Source of the DNA: Dugong dugon
Taxonomy: Eukaryota; Chordata; Mammalia; Sirenia; Dugongidae
DNA length: 64,000 bases
Assembly (NCBI GenBank): GCA_030035585.1
Contig: CM057462.1
Coordinates: 60,422,734 to 60,486,733, forward strand
Direction of reading: 5' to 3'
Shown here: piece by piece, positions 33,176-46,800 of the stretch
Layout of the letters: each line of letters begins with the position of its first letter
Position numbering within the stretch: position 1 is the first letter of the stretch
Notes under the pieces: generated by a model
Told to the model about the DNA's origin: nothing
Databases searched by the model: none
The model's input: the letters and a program-made list of their open reading frames with translations, nothing else
Translations under genes and position numbers: made by a program

Positions 33176-34540
33176 AAGCACATAGCAGGGCTTGTCTCAG
33201 CACCTTCCCAAGAGGGAAGAGCCGAGAAAGAAGCAGGGAGTTGGGGAGCTTAGCCTAGAAATGACTGACAGGTAGTGGGAATGCAATAAAGCCTTGCTGG
33301 ATGTGCTGATGGCTGCTAACAAAAGGAACTGTTCTTGCTGTCCTCACTCTACTCCCCAGTCCCCTCTCTCTGGCTACATCTGGCTCCAGTTTCCAAAGAA
33401 CCTTTGGGCGAGTTTTGGGGATTAGGGAGTAAAACAAAGACAAGCAAAGATGCTAAAACCAGTTGATAAAAAGCAATGCTGGGTGGGTGGTTTCGAGAAG
33501 CTAAATTGTGACAAGAATAAATTTGCTCTTGCTCTCTTGCCCCAATACCTCATGTCACCAGGTCCGGATCACAGAAATATCATCATAATAAATAAAACTA
33601 AAAATCAATAATGTTAGCAGAACTAGGAGAGCCAGACTGAAGTGACCATTTGACTGACCCCTGGGCCTCCTGGCCCCAAGCTCATAATTACCTTGTCACA
33701 CAGAAAACAAATCTATTGTGGGTGGTAAGCATGAGAGGTGGGAGATGCTGGGCAAGGTTGCCCAGCTGAGTGGGGAGGGGTTGCAATAGGAAGAATGACT
33801 GGCCTTTATTGCTGAGGGTGGGGAGGGAGGAGACTGACAAAACTAAGACCTAGAGAGTTCTAGAAAGTTCTCTTAGATAGAAGAGTGGACACACTAAGGG
33901 AGGTGATCTTGTCTAATGTGGTGGGAGGAGATTGGGGCCAGGGAAAAAGGCCTCAAGCCCACTCCTGAGCATCAGGAAGGCAGGTTGCTATGCTGCTGCT
34001 CCCCTCTGGTGGGCATAAAGTACAGCATCAGAACCTCCCATGCTAGAAACAAACTGCAAGAAAGTAGTAAGACTCTATCCTTCCCTATCCTAAAGCCTTG
34101 GCCACCGTGACTACCACATTCCAGGTTGTATTCCCCAGGAAGCAGACTCTGAGACAGCTTCATGTGCAGGATCTGTATTAAGGAGTGCTCTTAGGATCAA
34201 CATCCATGGAAGGGAGGGACAGGAAGCAGGAGTGGGCAGAGGGAGAAGCTGAGCTGTGATACAGGCCAACAGCAGCTTCAGCTAATCTCTGAAGCTAGAA
34301 TGGTCTTTCAGACTTATACCATACTGAGTTGAGATGGCCAGGCCTGCAGTCTTTGGATGTGGACCATGCTGGAAGGGGGCATGACTTTGGGCAAGGTGCT
34401 TTCTGCAGCTGAGGCAATCCCTGAAGGGGCTGATGGCTGAAGGCTGTCGACAGGCAGACAGCACTCCCAGCAGCTGGGCCAAGTCTTTTATCCAAAGGGG
34501 ATGAGGGTGGCACATCACAGTGTCCATCCCACACACCATG

Positions 34541-34690
34541 TTGTTATTGTTAGTTGCCATTGGGTTGGCTCTGACTCATGGTGATCCATGTATAACAGAA
34601 TAAAATGTTGCCTGGTCCTGCACCATCTACATGATCACTGGTATGTTTGAGTCCATTGTTATAGCAGTTTTGTGAATCCTCTCATTAGAG
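34541..34690 (-). mobile_element. RTE LINE 3' tail
   Basis: Reverse-strand tail: TTGTTATTGTTAGTTGCCAT, GGCTCTGACTCATGGTGATC, ATGTTTGAGTCCATTGTTAT. Confidence 0.75.
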
Positions 34691-35349
34691 ATTTCCCTCG
34701 CCTTCATTAAACACATGTTCAGTGAATGGCAAGGTTAGATCAGGCCTCAGGCTTCAGACTCCAAGTTCACTGCAAGAACCCACAACCTTCAGTTCCTGGG
34801 GCTGTTATGCACCGACCCCCACAAATGGTCAGGGGACCCTTGATGCATGGATTCATGGATTAGTTCCCTCAGCAAGCATTCACTGAGATTTACTATGTGC
34901 CAGGCCTTGAGGCAAACACTTTACAGATGTTTTTTATTTAATCTTAACAACTGTGGAGCTAGTATTAATGCAGATTATTCAAATGAGATCAAGTTATTAA
35001 GTGGCTTTCACAGTCCAAAGACACTTTAAAAAATGGCACTCACAATTGGACAAATGCTGTTGCTGCTGCCAAGGACCCTTCAGGCCAGAAATGGTCTTGG
35101 CTCCCTTTGGTATGTGTGCATGTGTGTATGTGAAGGGATGGTTCTCCCCATTTTCAGCAAGAACATTTCCTCTATTGCAGCCAAGGGTTGTGCCTCCAGA
35201 GGCTCCAGCTTCAATTCCTTCCTAATAATGTTGCTGTTTGGAGGAAACGGAACCACAGGCATTAACAATCCCTAGTTGTAGTTTTAAAAGGAGCTACTGT
35301 TACCCAGGAGGAAACTGGGATAGCTCCTTTTTTGGATATTTTATGGATA

Positions 35350-35457
35350 AACCAAAAACCAAACCCACTGCCGTCAATTCTGACTCATGGCGACCCCATG
35401 TGTTATAGAGTAGAACCACTCCATAGAGTTCTCTTGGCTGTAATCTTTTACAGAAGA
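35350..35457 (-). repeat. AfroSINE, truncated
   Basis: AACCCACTGCCGTCAATTCT through GGCTGTAATCTTTTACAGA; the tRNA head is missing. Confidence 0.8.
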
Positions 35458-37084
35458 CAGCCCTTAATCCCCAGTGTTCTTTGGCCATTCGATCATCACA
35501 AAGTTGGAAGAGTAAGATCTTCCCAAGTGTCTAACTTCCATATCTGCTGCAAGTGTTCTGAGACAATAACAGCTGAAGGGACAAGAGGTGTAGATTTTTG
35601 CTCCTGAAACCTCTCTGTACCCTGCATATCTTGCTAACCCACCCACTTTGTGGAAGGAGGTGAGGGCTGGAGATAGAGAAAGCTGTCAGCTGCTGTTCTA
35701 CTAGGGCACTGACATGTTTCATCCTTGGCCAAGTAAAACTTTCGGCACTCTCAACCAACAACGTGAAGATTTTAGTTTTCTCATTTAGATTCCAATCTTA
35801 AAGAACTTGAAGGTAAGAGGGGGGGGGGTTGTATGTCATGGAGCAATTTCTGGTTCTGACTATAGAAATGTAAAGCCCCCTCAACCCTCCTCACCCCCTC
35901 CCAACCACAGACACAGCCAGACACACACACACACACAAACGCCTTCTCTTCTGGCCCCCAGAAACTAATTTTTCACGTTTGGAAAACCCAGATGATTTTT
36001 GCCTGGGTCCATCTGGTTTTCCAAATAACCTGTCTTTTTGATAAATAACGTAAGTTAAATTAGACAAGACAAAGAGAGGGGTGGGTAGTCAGCTTTTTTC
36101 TTTCTCTCTGCCTCTGAGAAAGAGAGATGGGGGCTGAAAAACCTAAACCATGACTCAGACTCCCAACCTTGCCCCAGCACTTTCTACCCTTCAGACTGGG
36201 CCAGTTGATTCTCCAGCCTGGAGCTGGGAGCTGTCTCCTCACCCCCTCCTCTAGCCTACCAGCCATTAAGAACGCCACAGACTATGGTTCCCTCTAAAAT
36301 GAAGGGAAAGAACCCAGGCATCCAGCCCCCTAGCTTCCTCCAATCTCCCTCAGGCTTATAGCTATTTCAAACCCCCTTTTCCCATTATGATCCCACCACA
36401 GGGAAGAACTAAATCAATAAGCTGAAAATGAAAAACCTTTAAGGTGAGAGAAAAGAGGACAGAAAGAGGGGATAGGCAGGACATGGATAGTACAGACCAA
36501 GATGATACAATGACTGGAGACAGAGAGCTGACACCTGGGTCTCAAGAGGTAAAATCTGAAGCCACACTAGTCAAACACAAAGCTGTGCCTATTTCACTAG
36601 ATTACTACGAGAGCCCAGGCACACAGCAGACCTCCATTCCTACCACTATCACAAGTCCCAGCACATAGCCAGCCCCTGCTGGCTGCTGGAATAGGCTTGT
36701 GGGCTGGTGGGCGGTGGAGCTTTGTTAAGCCTTGGCCTCTCCTTCCCACTCAGCCAGAGAATAATGAGGCATTATTATAATGGGCTAGCCAGCATTAGTG
36801 CAACCTTTTAAATATGCACAATCATTGCACATTAATTTGTACCTTTGATTCTGATCATAACCTTGTGAGCTAAACCAAGCCATTTCCCATTAGCCTCATT
36901 TTTCAGTTGAGGAAAATAATTCAGAGAGAATGACTTAACTTAAGGTCATGCCACTTACAGGTTACAGATCAAGGTTTCAAGGACTCCCACCTCTATTCTA
37001 CCCCACACTAGAAAGCACCTTTGTAAGCAGTTCAGCTCCAGGCTTTTCACCATTAGCCCTTCCAGGCCTCCTAGCACTGGTGGC

Positions 37085-37970
37085 TCAATTAATATTTATT
37101 GAACAACTATTATGTGCTAGGCATTGTGCTACTCAAAGCATAATTTTTTTAAAACAAAACAGACATGGTCTCTGCTTTCAGAGTTTATAGTCTAATGGGG
37201 AAGGCAGACATAAAACAAACATTAAGAAGACAAACTATAGTAAAAGATCCAAAAGAAAAGAATAGAAAACTAACAGAGGTAACGTAATTAAGAAACGATT
37301 TGCTCCCAGATTACTTGGTGGTCAGGGAAGGCGTCCCTGAGGAAATCAGATTTAAGCTGACATTTGGAGAATTATACATTAGTCAAAGAGAGAGGGTAAA
37401 GGGAAGGGCATTCAGAAAAAGGGAAGGATGCTTTGGAAGGCCCTGAGGCTGAATGTAATGAAAAAGGGGAAGGAAGATGCGTTAGGAGGCAAGGCTACAG
37501 CATGCAGGGCCTTGCAGGCCAGGAATTTAGATTTTCTTCTTAGTGCAATGGAAAACATTGAAAGGTTTTAAGTAGGGGAGTGGCATGCTCCAATTTATGT
37601 TTTTACAAAGGTCCCACTTTGGGTCCTGTGCACAGAATGGCTGGAAGGGAAGCAAGAATAGAAATGGGGAGATTAGTTAGGAGGTTACTGCAGTCTCCTG
37701 GAAAGAAACAATAGAATCTTGAACTAGGGCATTGGATATGGAGCCAGAAAGAAGTGAGCTGATTCAAGATGGACTTTGGAAATAGAAATAACAGGACTTG
37801 GAGGCTGTTTGATTTTGGGAGTAAGGGAGGATGTGTCAAGAATGCCCTTCAGGTTTCCAGCCTGAGTGACTGGGTGTGTGGAGATGACTGTTACTGAAAT
37901 GGGAAACGCGGGAGAAGAAGCAGGTTTATAGGGAAGAAAGGTCAAGTTTTTAGCGATGTTAAAGTTGAGA
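37085..37970 (+). repeat. Ancient interspersed repeat, family not named
   Basis: TTATTGAACAACTATTATGT, GGTGGTCAGGGAAGGCGTCC, GCAGGGCCTTGCAGGCCAGG, AAGTAGGGGAGTGGCATGCT, AGGTTTCCAGCCTGAGTGAC. About 890 bp; the fullest copy of the family also seen at 12.7 and 29.5 kb. Confidence 0.55.
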
Positions 37971-39504
37971 TGCTTGTGAGACAATGGGCCTTTGAGGAGT
38001 GGTCCACAAAACACAATGCAGTTGTGATAACTGGCAATTTCTTATGCATGCAAGGAAGCATTTGACATATGCATTCACATACATTTTCCAACTTAAGCCT
38101 CACAGAAACTCTGAGACAGACATGAATTACCATTCTTATTCTATAGATATAAACGGAGGCTCAGAAAGCGGTAGTGTTATTCATTCAATATTTGCTAGGA
38201 CCATTACTTTCCAGACTGTGTGCCAGGCATTGAGTAGGATACAGAGGTAGAAGATACAATACTTCTCAAGGATGATATAATCAAATAGTATCATGACAAT
38301 ATTCCCCCTAAAAGACTCTCCCCCTATCCTCAGGTGCACAAATCCCAGGACAGGAAGCCCCAAGAGTTATCAGACATAATTCCAGGAGACAAAAACCAGA
38401 AACACCCAGTAGTCTTTCAGTCTAAGCCATTAGAAATTCTAAGTGGGGAAAAGGCTAGAGAGAAGCAGTTGAGATGTGGAATCCTGCAGGGAGCTGTGAG
38501 CACCTTGTTTGTACCTCTATAGTGCTTCAGCAAACATAACTTGATGCTTTATGGAGACCTGAGAATGGCTTGTGCAACTGTGGACTGAATTAATGAGATG
38601 AGTTTAGGGACCCGTTTAAATGAAGTAAACACCTAGGGTATGGAACAAGGGGGAAGTGAAAGGAATGACACTGAGCACACTCTGTCTCCCAAACTTGTGG
38701 AGTCTCATACTTCCAAGTATGTCATTTCTAAGCTAGTGGAGCTCAGCCCTAGTGGGAGCCTTAGTAACAAGCCCTGGGGCTTCACTCTCATTAAGACACA
38801 GCTGATGCCAATGGCTCAGCGCTTTGTGCACAGGGCATATGAGTAAGGTCACAACTCTCCATTTCAATCCTTCAAGATCAAGGCTTAGCTTGCCTTATGG
38901 AAGCTACACTGACAAGAGGAAAAGTGACTCAGCTTAAGACTCAACTTTTTCTCCAAAGAGAGTACTTTCTCTCTGGAGCCTAGAACAGAAACCATCTCTC
39001 CTCAGATTTCTTAGGCATTAATTTTCTCCTCAGTGGTCAACTCCAACCCTTTTCTCCATTTCTTCTTCTTCTTCAAAAAAAGGATGTGGAGAAGCAAAGG
39101 GGGAGAAATATTTAGCCCTCCTCTCCAGCTCTCTTTTGCCCAGTATGAGCTGCCCAGCCTTGGGCACTGTTCAGAGAGCTCAAAGGGAAGGGCAATAACT
39201 CACCTTGAGCCCACAGCTGTAATGAAGAACAGGCAAAGTCAGCTCAAGAGAAAGTACCAACCACAGGGATATAACAATAGGTACCACTTATGTAAACTCT
39301 CCTCCTTGCCCTGCATGCACTGAACCCAAACCACCTGGGGTAAATTTATTTGATCAATATACAGGGCTAAGAAGGCAGCGAGGAAACAACTGCATCAGCT
39401 TCTCACTCTAGACTCAGAGGGGAGGGAGATACCCTGAAAATGAAAGGCTCCTCAACATTAGACAGGTACCATCCTAAGAATGAACATTCAAGCTGGGCAG
39501 CAAA
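37971..39504. other. Intergenic beyond the CLSPN 3' end
   Basis: No repeat of the major families apart from MIR-like words near 38100-38170. It could include extra 3' UTR if the distal AATAAA at 39345-39350 is used. Confidence 0.35.
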
Positions 39505-40758
39505 TCTTGCCTTCTAGGCACTGACATTTATTGAGAAACTACATACACATTAAAACATCTTTATACACATTTTCCCCATTACAAGATTACAAATATACAA
39601 ACATGAGGTCTGTCAAAGTCAGCAGCTTGAGTCAGAGGAAAAAAACTGTAGAAAACCTATACCCTAATCTCATCAGTTAAACAGGTATTCCCCATCTCCC
39701 AGTCCGGCACAATTTCATCCAACTTTCCAAAAGTTGAGCTCTTGACAGTCAAACCATAGCACTACATGGAATGGTTTTCCAGAGCAGCATGAGTACTCAG
39801 TTCTGAGGGGGGAAAAAAATCTGTCTAAAATTCTGAGAGTCTCATGGTAGTTCAGGGAAAATGGGGAGTGATGGCAACTCTTTTCAACTATATTTTGATT
39901 AAACTCCCTGGTGGTCTTCTAAATATTGAAATATTAAAGTGCCCTCTGTACTGGCCAGGGCAACGTACTCAAGCCAGGAGAATGCCATCAGTAATGGTTA
40001 TATTTCTTTTTGTCAAGTCAGAAGGGAGGTCCTGAGCAACACTGTTTATAATTGAGAATTTAGTCCCAGGAGAGATCTTTGCGCCATGGAATATCTTGAC
40101 AGGGATGGGACTGGGTGCAAGCCTTTATCTTCATTCTCAGACTCCACAAAATTAGGGCCAAGGTCTTACTGACTTAGTACCAGTTTAAGTCCTTATTATA
40201 AAGGCAGCAAAGGTTAACTGGAAATTTGAGACTGCCTTTGGAAAAGGCATACAAGAAAATGCAAGGAGCAAGACTAATAACAGTCCTTCTGATCGGCTCC
40301 TAGGTTCTCTGTCTAAGAAGTCTCTCTCTCACTGATTCCTGGCCACTGTGGTGCTGATCTTAAGAGCTGTGAAGAAGTCATTCTGATACTTTCACTATTT
40401 TCTATAATGCCACACTTTCTTCCTCTCCCTCCTCCTCTCTCAACAACCCTATCACAAAGAGGTATCAACTCAGGAAGCTGCTAAGATAAAACAACAAGTG
40501 AGGCTTCACCCAAGTATCCCATGAATCAATGCTGTAAACACTGCAGAATTATGACTAGTGGCAACACAGGAAATACCAGGAAAGGAGAGATATCCAGAGC
40601 CATGCAGTGGAAAGAACTGGAATTTCTGTTTGTAATTCTTAATGCATTCATTATGAAGGAAGGAGGGATCATCAATGTGAGCATCATATCTAACCTTCAG
40701 TGTCAGGAACTTCTCAAAGCAGTCTTAACATAGCTGTTGGCAATAATCCTTGATGGTG
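39505..40758 (-). other. CLSPN: Probable CLSPN 3' UTR
   Basis: No repeat of the types seen elsewhere covers this 1.25-kb stretch directly after the claspin stop codon, and no ORF in it looks coding. A minus-strand AATAAA at 39527-39532 is the favoured polyadenylation signal, with cleavage expected 10-30 nt further left. A second AATAAA lies at 39345-39350. The extent is inferred, not demonstrated. Confidence 0.6.
39527..39532 (-). terminator. CLSPN: Candidate poly(A) signal for CLSPN
   Basis: Minus-strand AATAAA (plus-strand TTTATT) about 1.23 kb beyond the claspin stop codon, in otherwise unique sequence. An alternative hexamer is at 39345-39350. Confidence 0.5.
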
Positions 40759-40869
40759 TTAGCTTTCCAAGTATCTGAAAATGCTTCGCTTTAATCCTGA
40801 AGTGCTATCATCTGTTTTGAGGCGCTTCGGTGACGGAGATGTGATTAAAGATGGACCCCGTCGCCTCAC
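40759..40869 (-). CDS. CLSPN: CLSPN terminal coding exon
   Basis: Final 36 codons plus TAA (40759-40761). It reads [36 protein letters not shown]. The SPSPK motif and basic character suggest a phosphorylatable, nuclear-retained tail. Acceptor CTCTCTAG at 40870-40877. The exon continues as 3' UTR toward lower coordinates. Confidence 0.96.
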   Translation of the reverse strand: MRRRGPSLITSPSPKRLKTDDSTSGLKRSIFRYLES

Positions 40870-43800
40870 CTAGAGAGCAGAAAGGGAGTCAAGGCCAGCT
40901 CAAGATCAACAGCCTCATACAAGTACTTATCTTCAATTGGCTCTTAAGCAACACATAGTTAAATCACCAACAATTAGCAACAGAAAAAAAAAAAAAAGAA
41001 AGAAATATAAACTCTCCAGGCAAGTTTAAATGTTGATAACTTACTAGGGGCAGCAATTCCCTTGTACCTTGTTGGGAAATGCAGGATTTCAACACTGTAG
41101 CATATGCCTTTAAGCCAGAATTTTTTTTTTTTTAATTTAAAAAATTAATTATGGTTTGGGAAGCCACCAAATCAGTTCTCAAATTCCCTACCTGAGGCTT
41201 AGAAGATTCCTTTGCTGCCTCAGCCTTGACAGGAGAAAGTGTATGGAAGACAAAGTTTCTTGAATTTCGGGGAGCAGAAGGGTTGAGGTCAGACAGGGCA
41301 GCCAGTTTCTGAAGCACAGCTTTGGGCTGATTGAGCAAGGAGCCTGTCTTTAGCTGAGGAAATAAAAGTAATTTGGTATCAAACCCCCAAGTGCTAAATA
41401 ATGACAAGTCAGTCTGTCCTTGCTGCCCCCTAGATAGTACGAGGACATATTCCTATCCTCCTTTGATATCTACTTAGATTTCCTGCAGCCACCATCCTCC
41501 CCTACTAGCAGAGAGATTCACTTAGCTTGGCCTGAGCATTTATAACCTGCATGACATCAGGCTAGCAAGGTCTCCAACCAACCTGGTGGGTACTTCCTGG
41601 TTTGATGGCTTCAAAAGGGCTTCTGAGTAAAGATTTTGATTCCTGAACAACCACAGTGCGATTGGCTGGAGAAAAAAGACAGAAAGGTGTGTTCTGAGCA
41701 AAGCTGGGTATAATTACTTTTTAAAAAATTACTGTTTTTTAATGATTTATCTTATTTTTGTTTAGAGTATATACAGAACATACACCAATTCAACAACTTC
41801 TACATATGATTCAGTGACATTGATTACATTCAAGTTATGCAACCATTCTCACGCTCTTTTTCCAAGTTGTTCCTCCCCCATTAACATAAACTCACTGCCC
41901 CCTAAGGTTCCTATCTTTCAAGTTGCTGTTGTCAATTTGATCCCATATAGATAGCTCAAGGCAGACATTCTTTACTAGTTAAGCAAAACTATTGTTTGGT
42001 TTTAAGAAGACTTCAAGGGATATTTCTGGTTTAAGGTTTAAAGATTATCTCATGGCAATAGTTTCAGGGTTTCATCCAGCCTCCATGGCTCTAGAAAGTC
42101 TGGAGTCCATGAAAATTTGAATTCTCTTCTGCATTTTCCCCCTTTCGATCGGGATTCTTCTATAGAATCTTTGATCAAAATGTTCACTAATGGTAACCGG
42201 GCACCATCCAAGTATAATTACTTTTAAATCTAAACAAGCTAAGAAGCCTTCTAACCAATAAACTAAATCCATAAGAACTCTGATTATTTTATAATGGTGA
42301 CTCTCAAACTATAATGCGTCACTCCAAGAAGACAGACAACTAAGTTGAACTGATCAACTAATTATTAACAGTAAAAATTTAAAAAACAGGGGTGCTAAGA
42401 GAATGGAGTAGTGTTTAAGAGCCTCAGTTCTGGAGTTAGATATACAACCCAGGGCCAGAATTCACTCCTCTGAGTTGCCTTAGAACATAAAGTGAAACCA
42501 GCTATATATCTACTTATAAGTACAACCTCTACTGCCCAATACACTAAGATCCAAAAACACTCTCTCCCTCCCTCTCTGGGGCCTCTTTAAGACAGTATAA
42601 GACACGAGCCTACGACTAAGCTGCAATAGTCCCTGAAGGCTGGAGTCACCCGCAAGGCTCCACCACTAACAATTCAGGGGCTACACCCTGAGGAAGACCG
42701 GAAGCGCACCAGTCTTCTGAAGCGCTCTGGCTGTAACTTTCTTGGCCAGTATCATAAACTGACTGTCTTCTCCAATTTCTTCTTCTTCTTCCACTGCAAT
42801 TTTCCCCTGCTGTGCCTGAAAATAAAAATCATACAACATTAACAGAAAAATCTACAGCTCCCCCAGATAGTTAGCATAGCCTGGGTTGTGAAGCTGGGGT
42901 TGCTGGGATATCATTTGTTTTCTTTTTTGCAACCTTTTATTACTTTAGGGGAAAAAAAAATATTTTAGACAAACATGAAGAGAACTGCTTATTGTAACCT
43001 CATTTCAAAGCACATAAGAAAACTCAAGGATGAAAAGGGACAACAATATATTGCCTAAGATTTTGAAATTATCATGATAGAGTATGTGACTGGGTCCTCT
43101 CCTCCTCCTAAACTGACTGAGATCAGAATAGGCAATTTTCTTGCAGACTTCCTACCTGGTCCCGAAGCCACTGCTCTCGTTCAATTCGCTCCTTTCTCCA
43201 TCTGGCTTCTGTCTCATCGAACTGTTCTTCAATCTGATCATCATCAGAGTCTCTGTGGAACAAGTCCATCTGGGAAGCATCATCTAAAGCAGAGAGTTAA
43301 GGCTATTAGCACTCTGCAATCCCCACTGGAGACGGTGCCTGGACAGGCATGAAACAAACTCTTTATTATTTCTCATATAGTGACATAAAATTTTCCAATC
43401 CACTAATAGAAAACAATGGTTACTTCCAAGTCCTCCACCACGCCTATTATAGTTTTGATTTCCAGTTGCCATCTTAAACTGAACAAACATGTATACATGT
43501 ACATCATAACCAACTACTTCTAAAGGCAACAACCAAGATACCTATGTTTTTCCATCGGAATTTCCTCATTCGCCCAGGACCATCACTGTGCAGATCCCCA
43601 TCAGCTAGGTACCTCTCTTGGTATAAACGTAGCTGTCGCTTATCATCATCCAACATGGTTTTCCTACAATAGAAGAAACAAGGTGTTCAAAACCAACTAC
43701 TCTGGTTGGTTACAGGGCCTTCCTTAAGATGCACCCCATTCCTCAGAAGGGCTTGCTGGGATACTGACATGTGTATTTTCTTGATTTGATTCTGCAGTTC

Positions 43801-46800
43801 CTCATCAGAAGGCAGTGCTTCATCAATTACATCTTCTTCATATTCATCAATATCTTCCCCATCATACTCGTCTTCACTTCCCACGTCACTCCCTGACACC
43901 TCTGCCTCGTCTTCCAGGTACTTCTTCAATCTCCTAGAAAGCAATTTTGAAGATTAGAAAAGGCAACAATGAATACATATACCCACTGAATATGAAAGCA
44001 ATGAGAAAAGAATATAGAGCCACCTCTAATAACAACAATAAGCTTAAATCCATAATAATATATTTTAATAATACTAAAAAGGCTATCATTTAATACATAC
44101 TATGTGCCAAGAGCTATGTTTTATGGGCATTATCTCAGGAGTGGAAACTATTATGGAGTCTCTGGATGGTGCTAACAGTCAATGTGCTTGGCTAGCCAAA
44201 AAATTAGAGGTTTGAGACCATCCAGAGGTACCTTGGAAGAAAGGCTTGGTGATCTACTTCTGAAAAATCAGCCACTGAAAATCCTATATGCAGCACAGTT
44301 CTACTCTGACACACGTGGGGTCACCATGAGTTGGAGTCAACTTGACAATAACTGTCTTTTGGGGGCTACTACTATTCTCATTATTGTACCATTGAAGAAA
44401 CTGAGGTTCAGAGAGATTAAATAACTTGCCCAAGGTCACACAGCTAGAAGGTACCAAGGCCAGGATTCAACCTAGGTTCAGTGACTCTAAAGCAAGAACT
44501 CTTTTTTTTTTTTAAATTGTTGTAGTTTGGATGAAGTTTACATTTCAAGTTAGTCTCCCATTAAAATTTTTTACATACATTGTTATGGGACCCTAATTGC
44601 TCCCCTCATACTGACAGCACACTCCTCCTTTCCACCCCTGACTCCCCATGTCCATTCAACCAGCTCCTAACCCTCTCTGCCTTCCCATCTCATCTCCAGA
44701 CAGTCGCTGCCTATTTAGTCTCTTGTATCTACTTGAGCTAAGGGCACATTCCTCACGAATATCACTTTATGTCCCACAGTCCAGTCCAATCCCTGTCTCA
44801 AGAGTTGGCCTTGGAAACTGTTTTAGTTCTGGGCTGATAGAGAATCCAGAGGCCATGCTTTCCGGGGTTCCTCCAGTCTCAGTCAGACCATTAAGTCTGG
44901 TCTTCTTACTAGAATTTGAGTTCCACACCCCACCTTTCTCCTGCTCCATCAGGGACTCTCTGCTGTGTTCCCTGTCAGGGCGGTGATTGGTAGTAGCTAG
45001 GCACCATCTAGTTCTGGTCTCAGGCTGATGAAGTCTCTGGTTTATGTGGCCCTTTCTGTCTCTTGGGCTAATAATTTCCTTGTGTCTTTGGTGTTCTTCA
45101 TTCTCCTTTACTCCGGGTGGTTGGGACCAATTGACGCATCTTAGATGGCCGCTTGCAAGCTTTTAAGACCCCAGACGCCACTCACCAAAGTAGGATGCAG
45201 AACATTTTCTTAATAAGCTTTGTTATGCCAGTTGACCTAGATGTCCCCTGAAAGCATGGTCCCCAGATCCTTACCCCTGCTACTCTGTCCCTCAAAGTGT
45301 TTGACTGTATTCAGGAAACTTCTTAGCTTTGGTTTAGTCTAGTTGTGCTGACTTCCCCTGTAGTGTGTGCTGTCCTTCCCTTCACCTAATACTTGTCTAC
45401 TATCTAGTTAGTGAATAACTCTCGCCCTCCCTGCCCACCCTCGTAACCATCAACGAATGCTGTCTTCTGTGTTTAAACCTTTTTCCTGAGTTCTTATAAT
45501 AGTGGTCTTATACAATATTTGTCCTTCTGTGACTGAGTAAATTCACTTAGCATAATGCCCTCCAGATTTCTCATGTTATGTTTCACGGCTTCATCGTTGT
45601 CCTTTACTGTTGCCCAGTATTCCATTGTGTGGATATACCATAATTTGTTTATCCATTTGTCCTTTGATGGGCACCTAGGTTGTTTCCATCTTTTTGCTAT
45701 GGTGAACAGTGCTGCAATGAATATGGGTTTGCATATATCTATTCATGTGACTGCTCTTATTTCTCTAGGATATATTCCAAGGAGTGGGATCACTGGATCA
45801 TATGGTACTTCTATTTCTAGCTTTTTAAAGGAAGCACAAAATCGATTTCCAAAGTGGTTGTACCACTGTACATTCCCACCAACAGTGTGTAAGTGTTCCA
45901 GTCTCTCCACAACCACTCCAACATTTATTATTTTGTGTTTTTTGGATTAAAGCTAGCCTTGTTGGGGTGAGATGATATCTCATTGTAGTTTTGCTCTGCA
46001 TTTCTCTAATGGCTACTGATCGTGAGCATTTCTTCATGTGTTTGTTAGCCGCCTGAATATCTTCTGTGACTAAGTGCCTGTTCATATCCTTTGCCCATTT
46101 TTTAATTGGGTTATTCGTCTTTTCGTTGTTGAGGTTTTGCAGTATCTTGTAGATTTTACAGATTAGATGCTGATCGGATTTGTCGTAGCCAAAAAATTTT
46201 TCCCACTGTGTAGGTTGTCTTTTACTCTTTTGGTGAAGTCTTTAGATGAGCAAAGTGTTTGATTTTTAGAAGCTCCCAGTTATCTAGTCTCTCTTCTAGT
46301 GTTTGTGCACTGTTACTTATGGTTCATATTGTGTTTATGCTATGTATTAGGGCTCCTACCGTTGTCCCTATTTTTGATTCCATGATCTTTATTGTTTTCA
46401 ATTTTATATTTGAGTCTTTGATCCATTTTGAGTTAGTTTTTGTGCATGGTGTGAGGTATGGGTCTTGTTTCAGTTTTTTTGCAGATGGATATCCAGTTAT
46501 GCTGCACCACTTGTTAAAGAGACTCTCTTTTCCCCAATTAAGGGACTTTGGGCCTTTGTCAAATATCAGCTGCTCATAGGTGGATGAATTTACGTTTGGA
46601 TTTTCAATTCTGTTCCATTGGTCTATGTATCTGTTGTACCAGTACCAGGCTGTTTTGACTACCATAGCAGTATAATAGGTTCTAAAATCAGGTAGTGTGA
46701 GGCCTCCCACTTTGTTCTTCTTCTTGAGTAATGCTTTACTTACTCAGGGCCTCTTCCCTTTCCATATGAAGCTGGTGATTTGTTTCTCCATCTCATTAAA

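Larger units (their letters stand above)
33176..37084. other. Intergenic, mostly unassigned
   Basis: Contains the RTE tail at 34541-34690 and an AfroSINE piece at 35350-35457. The segment 34115-34540 (GGAAGCAGACTCTGAGACAG) looks like an old LTR or DNA-element remnant. 36720-36860 is AT-rich with several TAAT words (AATAATGAGGCATTATTATA, CACAATCATTGCACATTAAT). No exon found. Confidence 0.35.
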
